Positions 10,104 through 21,913 of a stretch of 64,000 nucleotides of DNA are shown one piece after another. A model generated the notes under the pieces. That model did not search any database and had not been told where the DNA came from. It was given only the letters and a program-made list of their open reading frames with translations. The translations under genes were made by a program, and so were the position numbers. The stretch's first letter is position 1; each line of letters opens with the position of its first letter. Location of the stretch: assembly GCA_033085395.1 (NCBI GenBank), contig MU853188.1, forward strand, positions 124,001 through 188,000. The letters are read 5' to 3'. The stretch comes from Xanthoparmelia taractica (taxonomy: Eukaryota > Ascomycota > Lecanoromycetes > Lecanorales > Parmeliaceae).

Positions 10104-12911
10104 TTGGTCGCCATGAATCCACTCCTTACTATAGCAGCAATTCTCAGCAGCTTCATAGAATCGATAGACGCAACCACGAAAGCAACACGAATCAGCACCG
10201 AACTTGCGAAAGACGAGCTGACAGAAAGGTTCCACATTTTCTTGGAAAGAATGCAGATCTTGCTTGTGCGGGAACGTGAGGCTCTCTTAAGCGATGGACA
10301 CATTGCATCGGAAATACTCCTGGAAACACGGCGCATATCCGAGACCTTCTCCAAGTTTACTCAGGGGATGACTCAGAGCTTGTGGTACTCCTCAGCCAGA
10401 AATGAGAAGGTCCAGAAAAGACGACTGGATCAGTTGCTATCGGACATAGACCGGTTAGAATCTGAGATGCGCTCAATGGCCTCACATAAGCTGTCGGAAA
10501 TGGAAATACCGGAACATCACGCGGCGGCCCTTGAAAGCTCGGGTACCGGCAAGCCCACATCATCCAAAACAACCATCGACGCATCTCCCAACCCAGCAGC
10601 TCGGGAAGTGATGAAGTGGCTTCCGAAATTAAACTACCAGGAAAAGCAACGCAAATGCAGAGAGACAGGGGTGCCAGGATCAGATCACCAAATTCTACGT
10701 CGCGAAATCGAACGCTGGATTGAAGACTCCTGCTCCTCTAGAGGCAGCTGTCTCTGTTGTAGCGGGCCACCTAGAGCGGGCAAGACAATTCTATCGTGAG
10801 TAGATTAGCCGAGTCTAGAAGAGATAAGTCTAGACCGTTTGCTCATCGATCAGTAGTTCGCTCGTATTAGATCGAATCTTGTCCTTGAAGCTCGACGCAA
10901 AAGTTAGGATAGCGTTCTTCTACTTCGACGATTCTGTTAGGGTTTCTATGATTGATCTTGCTGGCTGCCTGTTAAGGCAGCTGTGCAAGTCGTATGGTCC
11001 AATTCCCCGCTTGCTTTCAAACCTCTATAAGTCACATTGACGAGGAATTCCCATCGCCATCAAACAGATCGTCAAGGCCATAGAATGGCCGGATGGAAAG
11101 ACATCTACGTCGTGCTCGATGCACTTGATGAGTACACCAAAGATTGGAACGATCTGTTGTACTTCATCCCAAGACTATCGGCAGCCCCTGGATGCAGGCT
11201 TTTCCTGACCAGTCGTCCGATGCCCAGCTTGAAAACCCTCCCCGCTCCCAACTGGGTTCACTAGACTGACTGGTCTTCGGATAGCAAATCAATCGAACCA
11301 TTTCACTGGGTTGACTGCTCTGCGGATAGGACATCGATTGACCCGTTTGTCTTGGCGAAAATTGATGAGCATATCAACGCAGGCTTCCTCATGGACGAGC
11401 TGTCTGAAGACTTGGTCATCCGCAAAGTCACAAGTAATTCCAACGGGTCGTAATCCATTCTGCGTTGTCTACGATCTTACAGCTAATATCTACAAGGTTC
11501 TTATTCGCCACTCTAGCTATTCCCACAACTCTCGAGCAATTATCGCGGAAAAAGATACAACATGCTATAAACCAACTACCATCTGACACAGCAACCTTCA
11601 TCGAACACAAGGTTCAGAGACTGAAGCTACAGCCGAAGGCCCGCGCAGATCTAGCTTATCATACGCTTCTGTGGTTATCATTTGCCAAAGAACCGCTTTC
11701 GGCGCAGGCAATATGCGAAGCATTTGCAGTTCAGGAGGGAGATTCCGAATTGGACAGAGACATGATACCGGCTCCATTGTATCTTGAAGAAGTTTGCATA
11801 GGCTTTTCCAGATGGATCGCGAAAGCGGAATCGTCCGTTTCGTCCACAAATCCTTCCGTGACTATCTTCCTGACTATCTTCCTCTTGAGCAGACTTCCCG
11901 TTTCCCGGACCGGGAGTCTCGACTGGCTATCAAATGCATCCAGTACCTCCTTCTTGCAAACTTCCGGAAAGGGCCTTGTCTCTCTCGAGAAGATTTGTCG
12001 AGAAGGCTGACTGAATACGGCTTTTTCCGTTTTGCGGCGCGCCACTGGGGACTTCACGTTCAGAGATCTCGATCTGTTGAGGTGAAAAAGCTTGCCATAG
12101 AACTGCTTAATGATAGCGAGCGACTGGCTGTTTGTCTCTAGCTAAACAATGAAGTGACGTCGAACTTAATGTCAGAGGTCGTCCATGATGGAGAACAAGA
12201 AGGATTCGAGCCCCAGAAAACGTCTGGCTTGCAAATAGCAGCGCAGTTCGGTCTTCTTGGGATCGTGTAAAATCTGATTCGGAATGGTGACGACGTTAAT
12301 GAGGAAAGCAGTACAGGCATGAGACCCATTCACGAGGTAGCTAGAGCTGGATATGCCGGGGTCATCGAACTTCTACTTGCTGAGGGCGCCTTGACTGAGG
12401 TCTTTGATCGAAAGTTAAGAACTCCCCTTTTCTACGCCACGAAATATGGGTATGAATCAGTAGTTGACCTACTCATAAAGTCTAGTAAGGTATATCAGGA
12501 TGGTATTACTGAGGAGATCTGTGTTGTAGTAGCAGAACATGGACATTCGAACATCCTGAAACTCTCCTGGTTATAGTCAATCGGCCACCTATCAGAGCTC
12601 TTCTTGCTGCAGTCTCGCACGGACACACAGATGCCACAAAAGTGCTGCTTAGCGCCGGAGCTCAGCCTACAGGCCAAGCTCTGTGTACAGCAGTCCTAGC
12701 CAATGATGATGAAATGGTCTCCTATTTGTTGGATTGCGGAGCTGATGCAAACCAATCAGACTCCCACGGGCAAACAGCGACGCATTACGCAGTACAGACA
12801 GACCAGTATTCGACAATAAGACTACTGCTCATAGCAGGGGCGGACCTCAATTGTCTGGACACTCAAGGGCAGAGCCCTCTCTTCGAGGCTATCAAGGGTT
12901 ACTCCGCTTGA
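10104..12911 (+). pseudogene. NACHT-ankyrin (NLR-like STAND) pseudogene
   Basis: A large STAND protein can be followed across three frames. 10104-10795 encodes an N-terminal helical region ending in KLNYQEKQRKCRETG and the P-loop SGPPRAGKTILS. A good intron (10796-10853) restores frame into RIAFFYFDDS and LLRQLC. A TGA at about 11036 and a shift near 11090 lead to the Walker B segment IYVVLDALDEY and the sensor-like LFLTSRP. The winged-helix part follows at 11465-11830, then another shift into RESGIVRFVHKSFRDYL. Past a stop near 12139, ankyrin repeats continue to 12911, with further stops. Fungal NLR-like proteins of this kind act in nonself recognition and cell death; this copy cannot make a full product. 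Its order (helical N-terminus, NACHT, ankyrins) is standard, so I infer recent decay of an ordinary family member. Confidence 0.85.
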
Positions 12912-13308
12912 TTTAGCTACGTCTGAAGTTGTTCGTCAACTCTTAAATAACAAGAGGATGGTCTGCTGCTGCGTAGCCTCTATGGACGTCGGATGTCTTC
13001 GATCCCCGGCAGTATCATTGAAGACATTCTTTTCTTACGCTCACATTCGGGATAATTGGTATTTGAAATAGATAGGTCGTGCACGTGTGCTTGGAGATGT
13101 AATTAGTAGGCACTATGTTCTACAATATATCTGTCAGCTGGTGGTGGTGCGCAGTGCCCATCCCTTTTTGTTTTGTTTTTTTTTGGTTGCATGGGCGTCC
13201 ATCATTCCTGGCTAGTCGTCTGACTGACCTCCTTCGTGGATTCTGCTTTGCTTTTCGCGAATCAACTCATTAGGCCTTTTAACAATGAGATATGATGGTG
13301 GTATAACA

Positions 13309-13343
<35 letters not shown>

Positions 13344-15345
13344 AGATCCATTCTTTTGTAGTATTACTGCTTTATTTCTCTTCAGGAACAAACGACCAAG
13401 TTTTGATATATCTTATTCATGGGACCAGACTTCAGCGGCTCTGAATTACCTACCAGATCATCTTCTCAAAATATTCTGTTACGGTGGGTTTTATTGTGCG
13501 ATATCCCCGAATTTACAATGTGATGACAGCCCAGTAATTTAATGGAACAAGGCCGACTGCGCCTACCATTGCTACACAGTTGCCTAAAACTCTCCTCGTT
13601 GTAGTCCCCTATATGCAGTAAGCAACTGGCCCGCAATGTTTTCTTCTCGTAAGAGATATTTCGAGCTCTTCACTATCCTCGAAGCAAGATGTTGGATCGC
13701 CATGATTATTACACGAGACAACCGAGACTGTGTTATCGAACTTGGCAGGCCAGTTGTTGGGGTTGCTGTTATCTTCGTCTGCAGTACGTACTGCAAATGA
13801 CAACGCTCGAATGTGCTGTTTCGTCCACAAAAAATTTCTTGCAACTCTTGTGTCAGAATTGCCGCGAGGTGAATGAGGCATATTTATCAAGATAAATATC
13901 AATCCTGTTCCCTGAGAGCAGCGTACGAACAACCTACTCCTAATACTGCTTGTTTCTCTGCTTTGTAATACCGCTTTCTACTATATATATATATATCTAC
14001 TCAAGGTACTGGAGTTGCAGACGGCCCTCTGTACTTATCCAGTGGGCCGGTGGAGCCCAGTTCCCGCTGCTGTGAAGATGTGAGACCTTAGTCGTAGGGG
14101 CGCCTTCAAGATAAAATAAACGGAAATGTCCAATCTTGGCCAATTGATGATGTTTGTAGGTAGAAGGGGCAAAACTTGACTCTTAAGGCTCAATTTTCCT
14201 CAATTTGGAGAACAGGGCTGCAGTCCTGAGTAGGGTAGGGTTAGGGTCAGCATTGCCATAACCCTAAACAAGAAACTTCTGTTTCAAAGGCCAAGTTCTG
14301 TATCGTAATCAATTATTTCAGCGGGTTTTGAGTACCAGCCCGAAAGAATACCATCTCCTTGATTAGAACGTTTGCATTGCTGCCATGTTACAGGTATCAT
14401 ATCGCCTCGAGTGTTATCGATTTTGAGCTAATGGCGACCTCTTGGATTGTATACGCCCGCTTGTAATGATTTGAGGCTCAAAGGATTTTGATGTCAGCTT
14501 ACATGCATGTGCATATCATCAGAGAAGACCGGCGAGTACCTCCGGTCAATGATCATCAGTCCGATTATTAATTATGGAATGAGGCGAATAAGGTCCGTGT
14601 ATCAGTGGAAGAGGCACCACACCTTCCTTTCCCAAACGTAACGTAACCCGAATATTCTCATCTCAGCCATCGACATGCATGCATGGAAGTCGGCGTTGAT
14701 ACACCTTCCGCTGCAGCACGCTATTAAGGAAGCCAGGTTCGAGCTGCTGGTTGGTCACATGAACATTTCACGCACCTTGGTCTCGACACGACCTATGCAC
14801 CAGTCGAGCAGCATGATGAGCCAAATGCGCCACCCAGCAATTCAATTGGCTAGAAAGCATTTTCCGTTAAAGGGATTTCCACTATCAGAGGGATTAGAGC
14901 AAGGCTGTGGCAGCCTAGCAGGTACTTTACGGAGGAGAGCGCGCGTAATAACAGTGGACCATGAATGATGCATGATAAGGCTGACGATGGCTTCTATTCA
15001 TATGCAGGAGAGTCCAATGGACCAGTAATTTACACATCGGTCTGCACGGCACTAGAAGTACAAAGCTTAACAGAAACTGCGGCTGATGGACCAGCGCTCC
15101 AGATTTCCAAGAACGAGCAAACTTGTCTTCCCCTTACACCTCTCACTTCCCTCAATATACCATTTATCTGATGTACAAAATGTCAAAGAATTATCGTCTA
15201 GTGATGCCTAGACGTAAGTACAGTTGGATGGCTCTGTCGACGGATTGACTCTGCGCAATCTGTCAAACAGATGCATGCGAAACGCGCCCTCCTCCAACAG
15301 ACCAGGTGATACCACCGGGAGTGGGTTCCTTCTACTCACGGGACA
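12912..15345. other. Intergenic region, no supported gene
   Basis: About 2.4 kb. It contains the poly-T run listed separately, a short TA dinucleotide run near 13984-13996 and a few small open frames without family features. No convincing exon chain was found on either strand. Confidence 0.45.
13313..13342. repeat. Uninterrupted run of 30 T
   Basis: Thirty consecutive T on the plus strand. On the minus strand this is A30, which could mark the tail of a retroposed sequence lying at higher coordinates, but I found no flanking target duplication or recognisable retroelement. Confidence 0.9.
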
Positions 15346-17268
15346 ATGCCCGCGGGTCTCAACTCCACCGAGCTCAACGACTTCGCTCCGGCTTGGGTTC
15401 CTGAGCCAAATGGCCGAGGTCTGTCATGATTCTTCTACCAGGAGAAGTTGTGCAACAGATCGAGCTCACAAGCCTCTAGGGACATGGACGATCTTGTACA
15501 ACTGTTGCTTTACACTCTCATTATGCGTTATTACCGCCATTCACATGAATGTGGGACCGCCCGGGGAAACCAATTTTCAGTGGTTCCATCGGAAAAGCAA
15601 ATGGGTTACCATTGCTGTCCTCGCCCCGGAAATCATGCTCTACACGGCCGGAAAGCAATGGTTCTCTGCGTCGAGACTGTGCAAAAAACTCAACAAATTT
15701 GATGTGGAAGAGGAAACAGAGCTGCAAACGAATACTATAATGCCTTTTTGGAGTGGATCTGAGACACCGGCTAGAGCGGTACATGATTGAGTCCTAGTCT
15801 ACAGCAAGGTTAAGATTCTAAGGAGAGTTTCCAGATACCACTGCAACCACCTCGGAAGACCAAATACAGCCTCTTATATGGCTATTTCGGGCTCATGGGA
15901 GGGTTCATCGTTGACGTCAGCCCTCTCCACAACACCTTGTCTCGCCTCACGATATCTGCCAAAGGGTTGGCTTTCCTTGCGAAGCATGGCCATTTTGTGA
16001 AGATGCCAGACGCCGCTATCCGAGATAAGAGCAAAGCCGACATGTTGGTCAAATTCCTAGTCTGCATCCAGGTGAGTTGGATGCTGGTACAGACGGTTTC
16101 TCGAAAGATCACCGGCTATCCCATTACATTGTTGGAAGTCCATACGCTAGTCCATGTAGCGTGTGCTATATCAATGTACGGATTGTGGTTCGAGAAGCCT
16201 CTTGATGTACAGGATCCCGCGTGGGTAGATGCCTCCGAATTCGAAGATCTTCTCGCTCTCATGTTGGTCCGGAACTATGGCTTTGGCACCCGAATCCGCA
16301 CTCAAGGTCAGGAACGCTCGGTGCCGATCAAATCTGTCCAGCATGAATTTGCGAACGGATCAGAAAGCGCATATCTTCACGTCTACCCTACATTTGAGAA
16401 GGAGGACTCTGCAACCGCTGCCGTGCAAAAGGAGTCATTATCTTCTCCAGACCGTACCATGCAAGCGTATGTATCACAGTTTTCGTCAACAGACGTACCT
16501 AATGTCGTCGTACATTATGAAGTCACCGGTTGTGACTACTCGCTGGGACCTTCCTCGCATGGCCCAGCAGTCTGCTCTCTGAGGTCCGGACAAGCGCTCG
16601 AATGTGGCATCGGCCCCGCAATGAGCGTTCAAAGTCTATGGGGCGCGCAGGAAGAACATCAGCACGGGGGCCACCTGCAGATATCTCTGACCTCGAGGGA
16701 CGTCCGAAGGTGGACCCTGGCGGCGCGCGCGTCGAGAAGGATCGGCGAAGAGCTATATCGCGACTCGCCCAAAGGCTCCGTCAACTACTTCACCTTGTAC
16801 ACTCATAGCATCTTCCTTGACCGCAAGGGACTCCAAGCCGGTTTCTATGCCTATTTCTGCGCTTGGGCGTCGGGCGGTCTGGTTGCCGCGCTGTCGGTCT
16901 GCATGTTCTATGGTGCCATGCACGCTACGGCGTGGGCGTTCGATTTTCCGACACCTATTGAGCGCCTCCTGTGGAGAATGGCTTGCATCGATACCATTGC
17001 CGGAGTCATTTCGCTACTGGCCGTCTTCTCCGTCGTCGTCTTCCATCACGAGCACGGCTTCCAGCTTTTACTCAAGTCGTTCTTCACGCGAGAGCCGGGG
17101 GTGTTGTCGTTGCTTTATCGGGGGGTGATCGTGATTGGACTTTTCAATTTCCCGTTCTTCATCTTATCGAGGATCTACATCATCACTGAGACATTTATTA
17201 GCTTGCGGCATGTCCAATTGGGGGTTTATCAGACGGTGCAGTGGACGGATTATATCCCACATTATTAA
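15346..17268 (+). CDS. Fungal polytopic membrane protein of unknown function
   Basis: Three-exon model: 15346-15418, 15480-15778 and 15835-17268, joined in frame to give 601 residues. The first junction rebuilds WVPEPNGRGTWTILYNC, a segment I recall from a large Pezizomycotina family of uncharacterised membrane proteins. It is followed by a membrane helix (CFTLSLCVITAIHMNV), the conserved KSKWVTIAVLAPEIMLY segment, and LLYGYFGLMGGFIVDV across the second intron. Further hydrophobic helices occur around MLVKFLVCIQVSW and LEVHTLVHVACAISMYGLWF, and at least four lie in the last 150 residues. A polar region between is probably extramembrane. The start Met at 15346 opens the frame after an in-frame stop at 15307; an upstream exon remains possible. 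Function is unknown. Confidence 0.8.
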
Positions 17269-17983
17269 GGTTGATTACTCGGTTGTCGCGAGCTCTCTAC
17301 AGACCATAAGAGATATTGTAAATCAGTACCGGTGGCTTTATCATTCATCCTTCACCATATCTCCCTCCAATTCAACTTCGTCATGGCCACAGCTGCCTCT
17401 TGAAGTCTTTAAGTCAGCGATATTACGAGTGCCAATCTCGGCACCCCAGCCCCCTCAATCAATTAAAACAGAACTCTAATACAAACACTCCCTACCCGTC
17501 CGTCAAAAAGCTCCGGACTGGGACCACGAAGATCGTACTCATCCGGAAGAACCAGTTGCCCACCAACCAAAGTCACGAGCAACGACAGTAAGTAAACAAT
17601 GGCATGGTTCGCGTGGGCGCGTGGGCATGTGGCAAAGATCTCCAAAGAGAGAGTGAGTGGCCGTCTCAATCACTAGTGCTTTTGCTTTGGATGTCTTCGA
17701 TATTGCGGGATATGACGATGATGTATATGGATGGATAAAGCTTGAAGGTTGGAAAGGGGGGTTGGTTAATTCGACGGGTAAGGCTTGGTCGGTGGGTTTG
17801 TAGAGGAGGGGAAGGGAGAGGAGAGAGGGGAGGGGTGCTGGAAAGGTTAGGTTTGGGTTTGATAGCTTGGATAGATCACGAGGGAAGGAGAAGGAGCTTA
17901 GGTAGGCGGATATATACTTACCCATCAATCGGTTACTTTCAGTGTATATGTATATGTATATACCCCCATAAACATAAGCAGAT
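17269..17983. other. Convergent intergenic region
   Basis: Lies between two genes that end toward each other. A G/A-rich stretch occurs at about 17755-17840 and a short TATATG repeat near 17945-17965. No gene is supported; it probably holds both 3' untranslated regions. Confidence 0.45.
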
Positions 17984-19081
17984 TTACCCGGCTCCCTCTC
18001 TCAACCCTTCCCCCTCGAACTCCTCCAACACCCCACAAAGCCACCCACACGCCTGCCCATAATACACCCCGACCTTCCGATCCAGCCCAAAAGGCCAGGG
18101 CTTCTTATCAAACGCATGCCCCCTCTCCCCAACAACCACGCACCGTACCCGTTTCCCCAACCTCTCCAGCCGTTCCCCAAACTCCATCCCTTCTTGCAGC
18201 AGCATGTCCCACTCGCATATATACAGCGCTATATCCTTCGGTAGTGCCGTTATCAGAGCCTCATCGGTGGCCGCGGCGGGAGAGACATACGGTGACGTCG
18301 CGCATGTAGATGGGTCGGGGAGGTATGAGGCATCGAAGAGGTTCGTAAGGAATGCAGGGAGCGTTTTGTCGGGCCGGAGGCTCGTGGCCCGACGTTGGGA
18401 GCGGGAGAGTCGGTAGTCTAGGCTCGGGTACCAGGCGATTATCGCGACGATGGAGGGGCGAGGGGGCGGAACGACTTGGTCCAGCGCGAGGGATTGCAGG
18501 TACGTTTGTAGGCGCAGGAGGATCGTAAAGGTTAGGTTGCCGCCGGCGGAGAAGCCGCTTAGGGATATTTTGCGGGCATCGAGACCGAGCGCGTCGGCGT
18601 GGGCGGATATGTGGAGGAGTGTGCAGACGCCATCTTCGACTGCGGTGGGGAATGGGTGTTCGGGCGCTAGACGGTATGCTACGGCTATGACGACAGCGGA
18701 AAGGTTGCGGACGAGCGTCGCGGCCCAGCGTGCGTCGTCGGAGGGTCGACCTATTGTGAAGCCCCCGCCGTGGAAGTTGACGACGACGGGATATCGCTTG
18801 CCGTGCTGGATCTGGCAGGCGTAGTCGGCGGGGACGTAAAAGGCCAGCTGGAGGCTTGCGGGGTTGGTGCCGTCATGGAGGGCGGTGGAGGTGTAGTAAT
18901 GGATGAAGGAGGGTGCTGGGGGTGATGGCTTAGGGAATGTGTGCAGCCAGAAGCCGATGCGGGCGAGGAATCTCCAGATGTGGGCCTGGATAATGAGAGA
19001 GCGTCTTGAGGGGGCAGTGGAATGGTTTTCTGGGCTTTTGGATGTCCGGGATAGTAATGGAGAATTCTGGGTGGTGCGCAT
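17984..19081 (-). CDS. Alpha/beta hydrolase fold-3 (HSL-type) esterase/lipase
   Basis: Single-exon gene of 365 residues. It carries the oxyanion-hole motif HGGGF at 104-108, typical of the hormone-sensitive-lipase group. The nucleophile elbow is GFSAGGN with Ser178, the acid residue lies in CEWDML (Asp292) and the histidine in GHAFDK (His322), so the catalytic triad is complete. Residues 30-50 (IIQAHIWRFLARIGFWLH) look like an N-terminal amphipathic or membrane-associated helix rather than a cleavable signal. Such enzymes hydrolyse short acyl esters; in fungi some sit in secondary-metabolite pathways, but no cluster is evident here. The neighbour across the convergent intergenic stretch is an unrelated membrane protein. 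The substrate is unknown. Confidence 0.88.
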   Translation of the reverse strand: MRTTQNSPLLSRTSKSPENHSTAPSRRSLIIQAHIWRFLARIGFWLHTFPKPSPPAPSFIHYYTSTALHDGTNPASLQLAFYVPADYACQIQHGKRYPVVVNFHGGGFTIGRPSDDARWAATLVRNLSAVVIAVAYRLAPEHPFPTAVEDGVCTLLHISAHADALGLDARKISLSGFSAGGNLTFTILLRLQTYLQSLALDQVVPPPRPSIVAIIAWYPSLDYRLSRSQRRATSLRPDKTLPAFLTNLFDASYLPDPSTCATSPYVSPAAATDEALITALPKDIALYICEWDMLLQEGMEFGERLERLGKRVRCVVVGERGHAFDKKPWPFGLDRKVGVYYGQACGWLCGVLEEFEGEGLREGAG

Positions 19082-19765
19082 GCTGTGGACTCAGAGGCTG
19101 CGAGCCGTGCACGAGGATGTCAGTGGTGCCATGGCGGTAAATGAACCATGCTTCATGCTGTTCCGTCGACATTGTGATAACTGTGTGGGTCTTGGTCGCT
19201 TTTGTACGAGTACGTTTGGTGGGGGTTGGTCGTTGGGGGCAATGGTCTAATATCGACTAGGTATGTCAAAGTGCAGTGGCACAGTGGTAATGACCCCTAT
19301 TGATTGTGGGTGTGACCATGTTGGAAGTGGGACTATAGTAGGAGCTGGGGCAGGAGCTGCAAAAAGAGTTGTTGGTGGTGTCCCTTGGATGGGGGCCACA
19401 GGCCTAATATCGACCCAGCGGTCTGCCTTGTCGGCGGCCGGCCCGGCCCAGCATCGTTAGGGAATAAGAGAATTTATGGCGATGACTTCTGTAAAGAGTT
19501 CGCCTATGTTGATGAAAAGCTTTGCTTCATTGACGGATTTGCGAGGGCATGGTGGCCTAGAGCCCATGATATATATGAATACTATTCTATCTAAGCATTA
19601 AGACCATGTCAAACGAGTCAGAGATACAACTCGGGTTACATCTCTCTCCGCAGCACCTCTCCCCTAGGGACGCCAGATGCTATCACGAACCTCTGTGCAG
19701 GAGATATCTGACGCGCCTCCATAGCTGGCAATGCGCTTTTCAAGAGGCTGTATTTTGCTCCTGTC
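19082..19765. other. Intergenic, no gene recognised
   Basis: Contains the esterase promoter side and some short open frames without motifs. The end near 19640-19765 may include more of the degraded synthetase fragment listed next, in a shifted frame on the minus strand, but similarity there is not clear by eye. Confidence 0.4.
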
Positions 19766-20090
19766 TTAATAGACTGCACCTTCCCATAACGCATCGAGTG
19801 TACTATCTTTGAGATGCTGGAGTTGAGGCGCCTGAGGCTTGGCTGGGAAGCCGTTAGGATCCCGGTCAAAGGGACATGCGGACCGTATGTTGCCAAGGTG
19901 GAGCATGCAAATTACGGTTCTCTCGAGCCCTTTGCCTGCGCCTGCATGTGGTGGTGCAGCATATCGGAAGCCCTCCATATAATCCTCCATATTTGAGGGA
20001 TCTACATGTTGAGGTTCATCAATAGCTACCTGTATCAAGGAAGGTTCATGGATTAGTTGAACATCATTGCCGCAGAGTACAACAGGTTTT
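19766..20090 (-). pseudogene. Aspartyl-tRNA synthetase C-terminal fragment
   Basis: On the minus strand a frame reads G-N-D-V-Q-L-I-H-E-P, then MEDYMEGFRYAAPPHAGAG, KGLERTVICMLHLGNIRSA and PFDRDP. This follows, in order, the C-terminal catalytic segment of eukaryotic/archaeal-type class II aspartyl-tRNA synthetases: S-G-A-Q-R-x-H-D/E, F-R-Y-G-A-P-P-H-A-G-G-G and motif 3 (G-x-G-L-E-R, then L-G-N-I-R and F-P-R-D-P). Only about 100 residues are present, with no anticodon-binding domain, no motif 1 or 2 and no intact C-terminus. Motif 3 has an extra Lys in place of G-I-G. It reads as a partial duplicate of the cytosolic gene that has lost function. Confidence 0.75.
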
Positions 20091-20351
20091 GGGTACTATA
20101 TACAAATTTGTAAACAGGTCTGAGGGAGATACGGAATATCAACGTGGGATGTCAATCCCAACGAGCGGCAATTTCGAGGGGAAAGTTGTTCAGCGCTGTG
20201 TTTCGAGCGATGGATATGCGAGGAGGAATTTTGCATAAGGCATGAAAGATTTATAGATAGATAGATAGAGTATCGGGGTATCATCTATAATATCTAAGAT
20301 GGTGCATGGCACTTAACCCCATAGTGCTTGCAGGCCCGGGTTACAACCGTG

Positions 20352-21913
20352 TCACCAAGCCGTGATATCACCAACCTCCGCTTCGCCGAATGTGCTGCTT
20401 TTTGTCATTGCCGTCAACTCCTCCAGTTCATCGCCCTCATTGTCACGTAAATTGAGTCCTGGCCCCTCCATAATATCAGGCAGCACCTCGTTGAAAAAGT
20501 CCAGAATATGCTTGTTTACTTGCTCGAATTGCAGCAAGAAAGCATCATGACCTTCTGGACTATCAATTGTCTGCAGCCTTGAGTCTGGTATTGCGGCTGC
20601 CATCTCTTGCTGTTCTGCGAATGTGAAAAGCCCATCGCTCTCAATGCCGATGACCAGAGCTGGCTGCTTGATCTGGGATAGCGCTGCTGCGACGGGATCG
20701 GGCGTATCTGGAGGTACGCGGTACCTCGAAACGTCATGTGTATCTAGCTTCCGCGTGATCGCTATGTAGCAATTGCTGTCAAAGCGCTTCACGAACTTTT
20801 CTCCCTGGTACCGTAGATATGATTGAGCGGAGAAATAAGTTGTTGCGCGTTTGCGATCCGCAAGGAGGGTTGGCGGAGTAGGAGGTAAGAAGGTTGTGGC
20901 TCCATGGAACTGAGGGTCGGTGTATTGAACTGTATTGCCATTCGCAACAGCAGATTGCGGCGCATTGGGTTGAGGGGTAGAAGGAGGTGTCATGTTCCCA
21001 TGGTTACTGGAGGGCCGAGAGGAGCGAGATCCCCTGTGACCGTCATTGTGAACCGCCCAGTGCTCGTTCAGTGGTGTTGTAGCATGTTGAGTGCCATTAA
21101 TGGCCTGCCTTCGTGATGGATCCGGAGTATTCCGTCCAAACCTTGACTCGAAGGAGTCTCGGCTCCGGTATGTTAACAATGCAGACATGCGTGCAGCTCC
21201 GAGTCCTGTTGCTGGGGGGTCATCGAACGAGTAATAACCATCATCGTATTTGGGATCGCAATATATGCTTTGTCGCTGCGCCTCGCCCCAGCTAATACCC
21301 CATGCACTGTGACGGCTTGAACTTGCTATTGGTACTATCGCTCGAACGTAATCGGGGCCGAAGTAGGCATACTCCAGGACCAGCATGCCTCCCATAGATC
21401 CTCCGACAGCCGCTGCAATTTGTTTCACTCCTAGGTCGTCGAGAACGAGCTTATGTATGCTGCTGTATGTCAGAGAGTACCGAGAACCAATGTAGTAGGC
21501 GCTTACTTGACGTCGTCTCGGATCGTAGTCAAAGGAAATTCGGGGCCGTAACGCTCGCGTTTTGCATCGCCGTTCACGTTGGTGACAGGACTTGCACTTC
21601 CGTATGGGCTTCCCAAGCTGTTGAGGCAGACAATAAAGAACCTTGTCATATCGAAGGCTCGTCCAGCCCCTCCCATCAGCGGACCCCACCAATCAGCCAC
21701 ATCGGCACTCCCAGAGAGCGCGTGGCATATGACCAACGCGTTGTTTCCGTTCGGAGAGAGTTTCCCCCGAGTAGTGTATGCGACTGGGACATTGAGGAGG
21801 GTGGCTCCAGATTCGAGTGTGAAAGATGGTACGATGGCGATGTGCTGGTCTGGAATCAGAGCAGCAAAGGGGTTCTCAGGCTGGCCAGAGGCTCTCTCTA
21901 CGGGATTTAGCAT
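20352..21913 (-). CDS. MET2: Homoserine O-acetyltransferase
   Basis: Two exons on the minus strand, 21913-21507 and 21459-20352, joined over a 47-nt intron to give 504 residues. It acetylates L-homoserine with acetyl-CoA, the committed step toward methionine by direct sulfhydrylation in fungi. The alpha/beta-hydrolase signature is complete: VICHALSGSADVADWWGP near residue 60, the nucleophile elbow GGSMGG with Ser157, acid residue in GIESDGLF (Asp411) and histidine in PEGHDAF (His440). A Pro/Ser/Asn-rich insert of roughly 100 residues between core and cap is typical of filamentous-fungal MET2 and absent from bacterial MetX. The join restores DDV-N-IHKLVLDDLGV. The upstream side faces a divergent ankyrin gene across about 770 bases. 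Confidence 0.95.

Noticed and set aside
13313..13342. Poly-T run as the tail of a retroposon
   Set aside because: No target duplication, reverse transcriptase or recognisable source gene on the adjacent side.
14228..14275. TAGGGTAGGGTTAGGG and AACCCTAA words resembling the fungal telomere repeat
   Set aside because: Only two or three imperfect units in opposite orientations, embedded in ordinary sequence; too short to call an interstitial telomere.
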